Assembly (NCBI RefSeq): GCF_963583255.1 | Contig: NC_084815.1 | Location: 17,562,807 to 17,626,806 of the forward strand | Origin: Pyrus communis | Lineage: Eukaryota > Streptophyta > Magnoliopsida > Rosales > Rosaceae | Direction: 5' to 3' | Length of the DNA stretch: 64,000 nt | In this document: in pieces, positions 1-10,983 of the stretch | How the letters are laid out: every line of letters begins with the position of its first letter | How positions within the stretch are numbered: position 1 is the stretch's first letter | Notes under the pieces: model-generated | What the model was told of the DNA's origin: nothing | What the model saw: the letters and a program-made list of their open reading frames with translations, nothing else | Database searches by the model: none | Made by a program: the position numbers and the translations under genes

Positions 1-346
1 CAAAAAAAAAAAAAACAAAAAAAAAAAAAGGACCTTCCAATCAAAATGATCATTGGAATTAGGTCTCGCGAATCAATTTGGTCATTTTGTAGCATTTTCG
101 TCAATTTTTTTTTGTTAGTGTGCTGACATGATACACTAATGAGTCTCACCTATCAAATTACGCGGTGCCATGTGAATTAATCACAAAAAACTATTATTTT
201 TAAAAAGATTTGAATACTAAAACTGATAAAACTAATAATAATAATAATAAAATATCTTTTTAAAACAATATTTAAAACTCGTGTCTCACATCAACACACT
301 GACAGAAAATTTAACGGAAGGACACAATGACTAAATTTTGTTTTTT
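1..346. other. AT-rich intergenic DNA, nothing recognised
   Basis: Starts with an A-rich tract and contains short AT-rich stretches. I see no coding potential and no paired repeat ends. Confidence 0.5.
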
Positions 347-514
347 TGTTTTTTTAAAGACGATATTATCTACACTAAATGTGAAGGGATGAACTTAGTC
401 TCACAATAAGCTAGCAATAATTTGGTTCAAATTCTCATTTGACGAGAATCGAATCTAAGACCTCTCCACTTACAAGTGAAGAAGAATATCACTAGACCGT
501 AGTACCAAATGCCA
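347..514 (-). mobile_element. SINE-like element, copy 1
   Basis: The reverse complement reads tactacggtctagtgatatt, then a pol III B-box-like stretch (ttagattcgattctcg), and ends near tagtgtagataatatcgtc. The same order of motifs occurs on the plus strand at about 28895-29065, so it is a dispersed family. A short non-coding element with a B-box-like motif fits a tRNA-derived SINE; I infer the class and did not see a clear target duplication. Confidence 0.5.
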
Positions 515-1133
515 ATGACTAAATTGATTTACAAAACCATTTTAATTGTTCAGTCTAATTTTAAAAGTCAACCGTGACAAAACTCTTTTATTAATATTAT
601 ACTCTAAACTACGCTATGTATCAATAAAATAACACACAAATCACTAACCCCTTCCAATTGTATAACAACTACCGTCTGAGTATTTGCCGTAGTTTCTCAA
701 TCTCATGTCCAATTGGAAGAAAAAAAATAAACGTGTGGTATTGCGTCACTAAATTAGTGACATTTTAGTAATCAATATATTAGTGGATGCAATGGATCGT
801 CATCAGTGAATGCAATGGGTCGTCATTATCGCTAATGGATCCAATTATATACAAAAAACCAATATTCTAATCGATGATGTCCAAATAAACAACTGTATTA
901 CTAGTTTTGACATCCATATTTTATAATTTCAACATCAACTTCCAGATAATCAAACCTTTGTTTAAGAAACTACCAGACTCCCTAATCTAGTAGCTTTTTT
1001 TCTTTTTCCTGAAAGGTTTGTCACTTTGTTGCAAGAAACAATAATAGTTGGGATTATCATATCATTAGCAAAACCTTTTAAGTAATTGCCTCATAGGCTG
1101 TGGCCACTTACTTGTACAGTTCCTTTTTCTTTT
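515..1133. other. Intergenic DNA, nothing recognised
   Basis: AT-rich sequence with short homopolymers and no ORF or repeat structure that I can support. Confidence 0.4.
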
Positions 1134-1828
1134 GAGTATTGCTAGACCTATTACAGTGTCTTATTTTCCTATTTATATTATAATTTCATCTACAAAAAAA
1201 AAAGTTACAAAAATTGAAATGCTATTTTATCACCCTCTATTACTAATTTACTAATAATTAAATACCCTCTAATCTATATCTAAGTTCTTTTTTAATTTTT
1301 CAGAAAAATAAACATTTGAGTGCTAATAAGCCTAGCTAAGCCTCAATCACCGCCAAGGCCTCCTTTCCTGAATTTTATTCTGGTTAGAGTTCTAGAATCC
1401 GGTCACTTCCTAGATCTCCAACAGATTACAACTCTCCTTCCTTCTCTCCACATCCCCAACACAACCCTCATCCATTGCCCCTCCAAATCCGACGACCAAG
1501 CCTCATGTCGCATTACCAAAATTTCATCCTCATCTTCTCGTCTCCCATTTTATTTTTATTTTTTAAAATAATTATGTTATTAGTAAAGTGTTTTGAACAA
1601 CTATTATATATGATTAATTGGAGGAATGAAAAATGGAGAAAATATTTATTTGAAGGATCGTTGAGATAGCTGCAGATAGAGGGTGAAGAGAGAAGAAAAA
1701 TATTATTTCTTTCTTTTTTCTTTGGCTCTTAGATGTCATTTTACAAGAGGGTAAAATTGGTATAAACTTTTTTATTAAAAAATGGGCGTGAAAATAAGAC
1801 AGTCTGGTAAGTTTATCAACACTCTTTC
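1134..1828. mobile_element. TIR element, about 0.7 kb, non-autonomous
   Basis: The left end (gagtattgctagacc, then gtcttattttcc) matches the reverse complement of the right end (gagtgttgataaac, then gtcttattttca). This gives imperfect terminal inverted repeats of about 35 bp. The interior (1320-1560) is less AT-rich, but its short ORFs match nothing I know. Target duplications cannot be read because both flanks are T-rich. Confidence 0.4.
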
Positions 1829-2144
1829 TTTTTTTCAGGAAAAATTGTTAATGTGATAGTACATTGACATTTATTCATTCAAATTAAAGCATGTTAAGCT
1901 TAAAGTTTACTTAAACTCACGTTTCTTACAAAGTAAATTCATAACACGGTTTATTATCATTGCGACTCACAAGAAAATGAAATAAGTACTAAAAATACAG
2001 ATTAAAACATCAAGAATATCGTTTTTGCTCGTCATATGATTTGAGAGTTGGTGAATATATAAAGAACAAAAGAAGACACTAAACATGTACTAGTTGTAAA
2101 AACTAGAAAGACAATATTTAGTCATCCGCGTGTATAAATCGATA
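1829..2144. other. Intergenic DNA, nothing recognised
   Basis: AT-rich spacer between two transposon insertions; no feature supported. Confidence 0.4.
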
Positions 2145-3831
2145 GTTAAAATCAAGGTTCTAAAAGATACTAGGTCCTAGTAGGGTAGTGAGCTGGGGCC
2201 TAGCGCCTAGGTGAACTAGGCAGATTTAAGTGAATGTATTATATATTGTATAAATAAGTTCCTTCTTATAGTTAAAAAATGAGTAAATTACATTTTACCC
2301 CCTCAGGTTTAGGGTCGATTTCAATTCCTTACAACATCTTTAAAACATTTCAGTTTCATACATTTACTTATCATTTTATTTCAATTTCATACATCCGTTA
2401 GAAAATCCGTTAAGTGATGACGTGACAAATATGGGGTCCCCATTTAGGATGACGTGGCTGCCCCATTTGTGCCACGTGGCTAAACACTTGATAAAAATTT
2501 TAAAATATTAAAATAATTAACTAAAGAAAAATATAAAAAATAAATAAAAATAAAATAAAAAACCAAGAAATCATCTTCCCCACCCATTCCTTCCTTCCCG
2601 TCGACCTCGTACTGCCTCAACCTGGCTTAGATGGACCCTCGAGTTCCAGAGCTCCTCTCCTTCTCCACCATTGCTCTTGCTTTTGCAAGGACCCAGATCC
2701 GCTACACCATCGCTCTTCCTTTTCCTCCTTCTCCTTCCTCTTCTCCCTCCAAACCCCCATAAATTTCTGCATTTCTTCCAGAACCCACAAATCAAAATTA
2801 GCAAATCTTGAAGCCCCATTTGACACAGAGACCTCAAAAGAGAATTGTAAGTCCATACACTACTCAAATTAACCCTATTGCGCTCAAAGAATTTTAACCC
2901 TAATTTGGGATCGTTTAACCGTTTAATAACCTCAAAAGCAATCGACGAGGAAATGGAGATCTTGGTGTCTCAAGCCCAGAAGGTCAGACGGGCTGTGAAG
3001 AACATAAGAGTCATCTACAACGCCGCGCCAACTGAGCTTGTTTGAGGCGTGCAACGTCGACGGGAAGGAAGTGATGAGTAGGTATGGTGGATAAGGGTGG
3101 TCGAAGGAGAAGGTCGAATCGCTGGAAAACCAGACGACGGCGGAGGTTAGGGAGAGTTGGAGTTTTGATAGGGAAGATAAGTTTTTCGTATTTTTTGGAT
3201 TTGAGAATGAGTTCAGATTTAATGTGGGAATGGCTGGGTGATGGGGATAGGAGAAAGGGTGGTGCTCGGGTGGGGAAGATGAAGACGATTTCTGGATTTT
3301 TTTTTTAATTAAAAAAATTGCCACGTGGCACACATTTGGCAGCTAGGTGGTACAAATATGGCAGCCATGTCAGCTCTTAACAGATCAATGAATGTAAAAT
3401 GTAACGGATGTATTATATTGAAATAAAATAGTACTTGATGTATGAAATTGAAATGTTTTAAAGATGTTGTAAGAAATTGAAATCGACCCCAAACTTGAGG
3501 TGATAAAGTGCAATTTATCCTTAAAAAATACATAATTGCACATAGATACATGAATTGAAAAAATAAAATGACGTATAAGATATGAAGTATTAGAACATAT
3601 TGAAAACATGAGGAGCAAACATATAATGAGTGTTCGTCAAAGTATTCAACAAGTCTCTTACATTTTATTAAAAAAATAAAATGTAAAATGAAAGTTACTT
3701 ATTTTCTGCCAAAATGAGAGTCGCGACCTAAACGGGTTTAGGCGCCCTTTATTAATTTTCAAACACTTAAGAATTAATCAGGGGCAGTGACTAATAGATT
3801 AGACGGAGATTTTTAGAACAATAGTTAAAAT
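2145..3831 (+). mobile_element. hAT-type MITE (family R1), copy 1, split by a MULE
   Basis: The element itself (2153-3823) begins caaggttctaaaagatact and ends tttttagaacaata, giving short imperfect inverted ends. Both sides carry the 8-bp target duplication gttaaaat (2145-2152 and 3824-3831), as expected for hAT. About 420 bp belong to the MITE; the rest is the nested insertion at 2281-3520. Other copies lie at 14720 and 60910. The hallmark is a run of ctaggcg-type words near both ends. Confidence 0.75.
2272..3529. mobile_element. Mutator-like (MULE) non-autonomous element nested in the MITE
   Basis: A perfect 9-bp direct repeat ttaaaaaat (2272-2280 and 3521-3529) brackets a 1240-bp element. 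Its ends are long inverted repeats: gagtaaattacattttaccc on the left pairs with the reverse complement of the right end, and similarity continues for well over 100 bp, including the shared phrase gggtcgatttcaatt. Long TIRs plus a 9-bp target duplication are the Mutator signature. The middle (about 2570-3290) is clearly more GC-rich and looks genic, for example an open frame from ATG 2953 (MEILVSQAQKVRRAVKNIRV), so this may be a Pack-MULE. I do not recognise the source gene. Confidence 0.75.
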
Positions 3832-3987
3832 AACAAGTTATAAAATTGGTACATGCCTCAAAAAGAGCCAGGTAAATAACAACAGATAAAGTAAAAGGTC
3901 CAAACAAAATGAAAGCTCCAACCAAAGATACAAGGGGTCCACATAAACTTAGGCTCGAAGGCTGAAAAAACAAACAATAGAAAACCC

Positions 3988-5000
3988 TAAGCGTTTGTTT
4001 GCCCTCACTAAGTCGGACTGGACTGGACTGGACAAGCTATTAGTCCAATACCGTGTTTGTTCCATGCTGGGACTAACATTAATGAGACTAAAGGGCACTA
4101 GCATGGACAAAACCCTTCACTAAGAGGTCTTAGCGAGACCCCCCAATAACCATGGGACTAGCTAAGACTATCCTTTCTTTCTCGTCCTCTAAGACTATCC
4201 TTTCTTTCTCGTCCTCATCATGCTCAACGACCACTCCCGACAGACTCCTCGTCATCTCCAGTCACCTAAATCAATCATTAACTTTCCGACTCTCTTTCAG
4301 ATCCACTTCACAACCAACTTTCATATAAAATATACAAAATTGAAGTTGGGAGTGACAAGATTACGATTCTAGCTGAATCGAGGCCAAAATGTGGTCGAAT
4401 GTGGCCGGAAAATGGCCTAGAAGTCTCGGCCTGTTTGGGTTTCTTCAAATCCATGACAGATTCGAGCATGCAAAGCTAAGATCTCGGTCCAGGGATGGTG
4501 ATGAATTTTTTGGCGGTGTTAACTTCATCCAATTTAACGAGGGTTGGCTGGAAAACACATCGGGAAACTTGCAACTCGTCGGGAAAATTGGAGTCGTGAG
4601 GTTCTGTTCGAACAACGCATAGCTAAAGAAGGAGGGAGGACAAAGAAATAGAGACTGGAATCGATAAGGAGTTTGACCAGAAATGAGAAAGAGACATGAA
4701 TTGAGAGGTCTAAGAGGAAAAAAAGAGGGAGAGGGTGGGATGAAGAACTGAGAGAAGAGGAAGAGAGTGGGACGGAAATGGTAGGAAAAGATGGAGAAAA
4801 AGATAAGATCATAATAAAATATTAATAATTTATATATTAAATAATATAATATTAGAATTTGTTATTATCCAGCTTCTTAGTCCAATACTGCACCAAACGC
4901 TTCACTAAGTTAGTCCAGTTTAATCTAGTCTAAGCCAGTCCAGCTTAGTCCTTGAAGCTAATCCAGTCCGAGATAGTCCGGCGTAACAAACGCCCCCTAA
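3988..5000. mobile_element. PIF/Harbinger-like non-autonomous element, copy 1
   Basis: A 1-kb element (3991-4997) with inverted ends gcgtttgttt...acaaacgccccc, flanked by TAA on both sides, a 3-bp target duplication as in PIF/Harbinger. A near-identical copy lies at 51413-52397. Copy 1 has a 26-bp internal duplication (gactatcctttctttctcgt) near 4166-4216. Both copies share a short open frame of about 77 codons starting MWSNVA, which matches no transposase I know; I do not call it a gene. Confidence 0.65.
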
Positions 5001-5471
5001 TATGAAGCAACATAAACCAAATTCCCCCGGCGCCACGTGAATTACCAAACAGTTTCGAAATAAAATGAATTTTTCTATTTTAGTTGTATAAACGACTATC
5101 AAAAAAAAAAAAAAAAAAAAAAAAAGAAAAAAAGAAAAAAGACTATGCATCAATGGCAGTGTCACCCATTGCATTAGGCATACGCGGCTTTCCGTCCCTT
5201 GTATAATGCCGACCAATTTATTAGTTAATTGCACAACAGAAGATCTTTTTCCGGTACTTGCTTTATCCATGGTCCCAACTGCAAGTTGTAATAAAATACT
5301 AATAAGAGAAAACAATTCATGGATTCCATGGAATCAAACTGAGACGCTACAAATTGTTGCCGTTGCTCGTAGACTTCACTCTTTCTACCACAACCCATCT
5401 CTTTCTTTCCACAAAGATACAACTTTCCCGGAAAAAAACAAGACGAAACAAAACCAACGCTTTCCCGGAAA
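5001..5471 (+). promoter_or_regulatory. Upstream region of the NLP gene
   Basis: Contains an A-rich run (5101-5140) and then a CT/A-rich stretch typical of plant 5' UTRs just before the ATG at 5472. I do not see a clear TATA box, and the transcription start cannot be fixed from sequence. Confidence 0.35.
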
Positions 5472-8400
5472 ATGTCCGATCCTGAAGACGAAATCCAAAC
5501 GCCATCCACTCCGCCGAACCTAAAGAACGAAAGAGAAGATGCGCTCATGGACTTTGATTTCGACCTCGACGTTTTGTGCACGTTGGATCCGATTCACTTT
5601 CTCTCCTACCCCACGTCGCCGCTTTTGTTGCCGCCCAATGACCAGCCTTGTACCCCTTTGTGGGCTTTTTCCGACGGCGATGTCGAAAGTGACTATAAGC
5701 TCGCCGGGCATGCTGGTCAAGCTCTTTCTGACCGTTCTCAGTTCGTTTCTTGTGAGTTTTTCATGGGAAAGTTGTAGTCTTTTATGCTTTTCTGGGTCAA
5801 TCCGTTTTTACTCTATTTTAATTGAATTTTTTACTTCGGAATGAGAAATTAATTAGAAGTTTGTCTAATGACTTGTGTTTGACTTAGCTGAACAAATGCT
5901 CTTCTGGGTTTCTGTATTAAATTTGATTCTAATTAGGGACTAATTACATTGATTTGGTAATTTTACTAATCAGAGTATTCAGTTGGAATTAAGCAACAAT
6001 CACTTTTTTTTTTGGCTAAAAAAGTGTTTTCTCTGCTCATTTCTCAGCAACCAAACAGCAGTTATACTCGAAAGGTTGCATTTTTGTCATTCCTGGTCAA
6101 CAAGGAAGGGCTAAAAGTACTATCTGATATTGAAGTGTTTGATTATGATTGTCATATAAACTTAAAAGCGCTTCTGGGTCAGAAGCGTTTTCTGGAGAAG
6201 TCTAGGTGCATCTTTAGGTAGCAAGCACTTGGAAATTTTAATTAAATTTTTGACATGTTTATAATAGAAGTTCTTTCGAACAGAAGTGCTTCCTACAGAA
6301 GCAGTCCCAACCAAGCCCTTAACTTTGTAGAGTTCCATCTAATAGAAAGAGGTGGGAGATTCTAAGATTGTATAGAATTTTTTTTTTCTTCTTTTTGGCC
6401 TGAGAATTCGTATAGGAATTTAAAGCAGTTTTAATTGGCTTGCTTTGTGCCCTCCAGTTACAAACCTATTACGATATTGTTCGTTTAGCATTTGCAGTCA
6501 AGAGTCGCAGCCAGAGGTTCACTCATTTATGTTTTCTCTTTACAATATCACAAAATACAGGTAATTCTAATTCCGTAACGGAAGGGTCAACAGAGACTAA
6601 GAATAACAGAATGCTTCCATCACCATTTTCAGGACTGGAACCTCTTGAAAGTTCAGATGGTTATAGTTTAGTTAACGAGAAAATCACTCAAGCACTCAGG
6701 TACCTCAAGGAATTGACTGACCAACCTGTTCTAGCCCAGTTTTGGGCACCAGTGAAGGATGGGAATCGGTATGTACTCACAACTTTAGGGCAGCCCTTTG
6801 TCCTTGATCCACAGTGTATCAGACTTCATCAGTATAGGATGGCCTGTCTGATGTATATGTTTTCTGTGGATGGGGAGAGTGATGGAGTTCTTGGGCTTCC
6901 TAGCCGCGTTTTCCAGCATAAATTGCCAGAATGGACTCCAAATGTTCAGTACTACTCCATTAAAGAGTATGCACGGCTTCACCATGCTCGGCAATACAAT
7001 GTTCAGGGAACCTTAGCTTTGCCCGTGTTTGAGCCCTCTGGAAGGTCTTGTGTTGGTGTACTTGAGCTCATAATGATTTCTCCTTTGATCAACTATGGTC
7101 CCGAGGTTGATAAGGTTTGCAAAGCACTTGAGGTGGGGGTTACTCTTTTTCTTTTCTATGCGTATTTATTGCATTTTGTGTGATGTTCTCTTCTGAAACA
7201 AGCTTTACTTATTTGGTAAATGGTACATGACGGATTGTATTTTTGTTATGGGAATAGGAAAATGGTTTCTGGATACCCTTTTCCGCCTCTTGCACATCCC
7301 TCGTATTTTTTAGCCATTGGTTTGAACAAAGCAAAGGAGAATCAATATGGTTTCTTAAGTAAAAATCAAACATGAAGAGATTTGTCACTGACTTAATTTT
7401 GTTCTCCTGCAGGCAGTAAGCTTGAAAAGTTCAGAGATACTGGATCATCCAAGTAGGCAGGTGAGCTGCAATAATGATGTGTGCCTAAGTATGGTGTTCT
7501 TTATGAAAACAAGAAAATAAATATGAAACTTTTCTTTCATTTCTTCCTCCTTCGTTCTCACAGATATATGCTTGCCACTTCTTGTAACCAGATTCAAATA
7601 TGCAATAAGGGTCGCCAAACTGCATTGGCTGAAATCTTGAACATACTGATAGTGGTAAGTGAAACTCACAAATTACCACTTGCTCAGACGTGGGTTCCCT
7701 GTATGCATCGAAATGTTTTGGCTTATGGCGGTGGCCTGCAGAAGAGCTGTACTAGCTTTGATGGCAGTTGCATGGAACAGGTCTGCATGTCCACAACTGA
7801 TGTTGCATTCTACATTGTAGATGCTCATATGTGGCATTTTCGAGATGCCTGCTTTGAACATCACTTACAAAAGGGTCAAGGGGTTGCTGGGAGGGCATTT
7901 TTGTCCCATAATGCATGCTTCTGCGAAGACATTACCCAACTCTGCAAAACTGAATACCCTTTAGCACACTATGCACGCATGTTTGGGCTAGCCGGCTCTT
8001 TTGCTATCTGCTTACAGAGCACTCATACTGGAAATGATGATTACATTCTAGAATTTTTTCTGCCCCCAAGCATCACAGACAGTCATGAACAACAAACTTT
8101 GTTGGGCTCTATATTGGCAATAATGAAGAACCATTTCCGGAGTCTCAGTGTTGCTTCTGGAATTGTACTTGAAGAGGAGGGAATGGTTGAAATTGTTCAA
8201 GCATCTAAAAATAATGGGCTTGCCACAAGACTTCAATGTATATTGATACCCCGTTCAGTGGAATCACCACCAGTGCCTGCCTTACCTAACAGAGAAGAGA
8301 TGGTGCAACTAGATTCATCAAAACCACAGTTAGTGGTGGGATATGATGTTGTAAATGATGGGAGAAATTATGTTCACGAGGGTGGGGAAAACAATATTTC

Positions 8401-8897
8401 TTTCCCAGAGAATAAAGACATAAAAAAGAAACCGGAGAAGAAGCATGGAAAAGCAGAGAAATCAATTAGTCTAGAGGTTCTCCAACAATATTTTGCAGGG
8501 AGTCTTAAGGATGCTGCAAAGAGTCTTGGAGGTAGGCTCGCATATCATATTGTTTCCTGCAGTTAAGCTCATGTTGTGTCAACAGATGCTAAAATGATAA
8601 AATCCTTGTCTAAAATATTGGATCGTTTGGTTTTCAGTAGCAATTGCGATAAATTGTTTTGAAAGAAATTCTTGTTTTGCAGTTTGTCCCACTACAATGA
8701 AGCGCATTTGCAGGCATCATGGAATCTCCCGCTGGCCATCTCGCAAGATCAAGAAGATCAACCATTCTCTCACTAAGCTACAGCACATAATTGAATCAGT
8801 TCACGGTGCTGCATTTGGTTTAACTCCTCTTACTGCGAGTCCATGTCCTGTTGCTGCTGGCTCCATTTCTCAGCCTTATATTTTAAGGGAACTTTAA
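5472..8897 (+). CDS. NLP: NIN-like protein (RWP-RK), truncated before PB1
   Basis: Transcription factor of the NIN-like family, which mediates nitrate-responsive gene expression in the nucleus. Predicted exons are 5472-5751, 6561-7132, 7413-7460, 7592-8531 and 8683-8897. All introns are GT/AG and the joined frame gives 684 residues. The N-terminus has the acidic NLP head (DFDFDLDVL, later [10 protein letters not shown]). Exons 2-4 encode the GAF-like amino-terminal region ([26 protein letters not shown]). The RWP-RK DNA-binding domain spans about residues 590-645, with RWPSRK at 630-635. NLP6/7-type proteins are usually about 900-960 residues and end in a PB1 domain. Here the frame runs into a MITE at 8887 and stops at TAA 8895-8897, so PB1 is lost. 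It could be a pseudogene or a shortened, still DNA-binding protein; exon 4's acceptor was chosen to keep the family sequence QICNKGRQ. Confidence 0.85.
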
Positions 8898-9046
8898 CGA
8901 AAAGCTCTCGGTACTGTTCACTTTAACAAAAAACCACATTTTTATACTAAAAAATCAATCCTGGTACTATTTACTAAAAAGTCCACATCCTTGTTGTTAA
9001 AACTCAAAGTTTTTAAAGTCATTTTCATTAGTTTTCCTTATTTTAA
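8879..9046. mobile_element. 152-bp hAT-like MITE inside the NLP coding exon
   Basis: Element 8887-9038 begins gggaactttaacgaaaa and its right end, reverse-complemented, reads aggaaaactaatgaaaa. An 8-bp repeat tattttaa lies on each side (8879-8886, 9039-9046), the hAT target-duplication length. Removing the element and one repeat restores the open NLP frame across the junction (SQPYIL then NGSNQQG). The insertion adds 160 bp, shifts the frame and supplies the stop codon used by the truncated gene. Confidence 0.8.
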
Positions 9047-9708
9047 ATGGTTCTAACCAACAAGGCTCACCAAGCTCTAAATCTTGTGAAGTTGATGGAC
9101 AAAAGAAAGACTCGCCCACCTCTACTTCACCAGGAACAGAGGGGCGGGCTGGGATTGACAATCATTTGCTAGATGGGCGGATGCTGAGTTACGAGGAACT
9201 TCTGCTGGAACATAACAGGTGTCTGTGAGACAGGGGTAAAGGCTCAAACACATCCAACAGGGGAAACAGCTCAACGGAGGCAAGTGCTTGTAGCTCTACT
9301 TGTCATGGTTCATGCCAAGGTAGTCTTGGAAACATAATTGCCATGGTAAACCCTCCATTTTCAGATTCAGCTCCCAAGCAATCCAACACAATGCCACATA
9401 TCACGGGCAGGCAAGAAATGAAGAGTGTAACCATAAAGACCACATATAAAGAATACATTATTAGGTTTCACGTGTCGATGAGTTCAGGTATTGTGGACAT
9501 GAAAGAGGAAGTGGCAAAGAAATTAAAACTGGAAGGGGGCACATTCAACATCAAATGTGTGGCTTATGACCTTGAACGGGTTCCTGTACCCTGTGATGTA
9601 GACCTGCAGGAGTGTCTGGAAGTTTGTAGAACATCACGCATCAATCTGATCAGACTCTCGATTCATGAGATAATGTCCCATCTCGGAAGCTCTTGTGTTA
9701 GGTTTTAA
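9046..9708 (+). pseudogene. Disconnected 3' part of the NLP gene with PB1 domain
   Basis: Continues the NLP reading frame downstream of the MITE for 220 codons to TAA 9706-9708. It encodes a Ser-rich linker (SPTSTSPGTEG), the phrase MLSYEELLLEHN, and a PB1 domain from about 9420 (SVTIKTTYKEYIIRF with the conserved Lys; then CDVDLQECLEV in the acidic OPCA-like part), ending IMSHLGSSC as NLPs do. An in-frame TGA at 9226-9228 replaces what is probably CGA (R), so there is a second lesion apart from the MITE. No independent promoter is evident. An ORF from ATG 9343 still spans PB1, but I regard this as decayed exon. Confidence 0.75.
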
Positions 9709-10983
9709 GTAAAGGTATACGTTTTCCATTTTATTTGTTGTTCTTGCCAAGGTGTAGGTATTGATTCTTTGAGGTTTGCTTCAGTTTTGCTCTCTATGAA
9801 GTTTCATTATCAAGAGCTTACGGCACTAGCTACTCCAAAATACGGCCATAATTTACAACAGGCTCGTAGCTCAATTGGTACAATGTATTTATCACTGGAT
9901 GCGAGATCAGGTGCTTGATTCCCCCTCCACCAATATTGCCTGCATAATAATGATCAATAATCAATGACAATTTTTATATATAGAAATAAAGACGAATATG
10001 CTAATAAATAATAAATTCAACTTAATAATTGGCAACTTATGAATAAACGAAATTAATATCAAACAAGTAAAAATAGTGATTGAGGCTTGCGTACTGCAAT
10101 ATTATTGAAATAGAATTCCGTACCTACTTAGTGCTTGTAGTTCGATGGATGTCTGCTTCACAAGGATTCAACGATCAAACCAGGATTCTAGCATCGAAAA
10201 ACTCGGTTCTTGTTGAATATCTTTGTGGTTCTCTCAGCAAGAAGGTTACGGTATTTAAGAAGAAGATCTCTTTCCTAGGTTCTAAATGCTATGTAGATGA
10301 ATGTCTGTATAATGCACTTATGCACGTTCACAACATGTATGAATATGGAATGCTTTTTTTGAAGCATCTGCTCAGAGGGGTGCATAGCTCTAGGCGTTCT
10401 TTCATCGTCTTCAAACTTCATCCAAAAAGATGAGTTTGTTACTTTAAAAATTAAATAATTAAATTTGAAATTAAAAAAAATGTTAATTATTGAATTAAAT
10501 TATCAAAACCCGAGCCCCAAGGCCCATCTTTTGATATTAATTATATATTAATTGTCACAACCCAAATGCCAAATCCAAGGTTCAAGCTCAGTTTTGCTCT
10601 CTAAGGTCCACCTCTCCAATCACTTTGTAAGAGGTAGAAAATGTTATAAAGTGTGAGAAACTTTTGATGGTGGCCAATATGAGACAATGAGTTAGAATGA
10701 GATTTCTACTCAAAACTCCAATAATATGCATATAAAAAATATATATATAAATTCAGTCGCAAAACAAATTGGATCATTGATCGTTTGAAATGGTTGCATA
10801 CAATTATGAAAAAGTACTAGTTACATGCGTACGAGACTCTTGGTCTTGTATGCATGCATCATGAAATCCAACTATTTGTACGATATTTAGTAACATAGTG
10901 TAGACGAGCTAAAACTTGTAGATCTTTGACGGGGTCCCTGCTCGTTCGACTTATCAAACAGCAGACTTCGATGGTGGGGTTGA
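9709..10983. other. Intergenic DNA between NLP and SWEET
   Basis: Contains the tRNA-like fragment at 9861-9928 and an open frame of 117 codons at 10080-10433 that resembles nothing I know and has no gene-like features. The rest is AT-rich spacer that includes the 3' flank of the SWEET gene. Confidence 0.4.
9861..9928 (+). repeat. tRNA-like remnant (possible SINE head)
   Basis: ggctcgtagctcaattggta resembles the 5' part of a tRNA with an A box, and ggtgcttgattcc about 40 bp later resembles a worn B box. The arms do not pair into a convincing acceptor stem, so this is not a functional tRNA gene. A tRNA pseudogene or SINE fragment is likelier. Confidence 0.3.

Noticed and set aside
9861..9928. 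Functional tRNA gene
   Set aside because: A-box-like and B-box-like words are present but the stems do not pair, so I list only a tRNA-like remnant.
10080..10433. 117-codon plus-strand open frame
   Set aside because: No recognisable domain, no codon or splice context, and it lies in AT-rich spacer with a tRNA-like remnant nearby.
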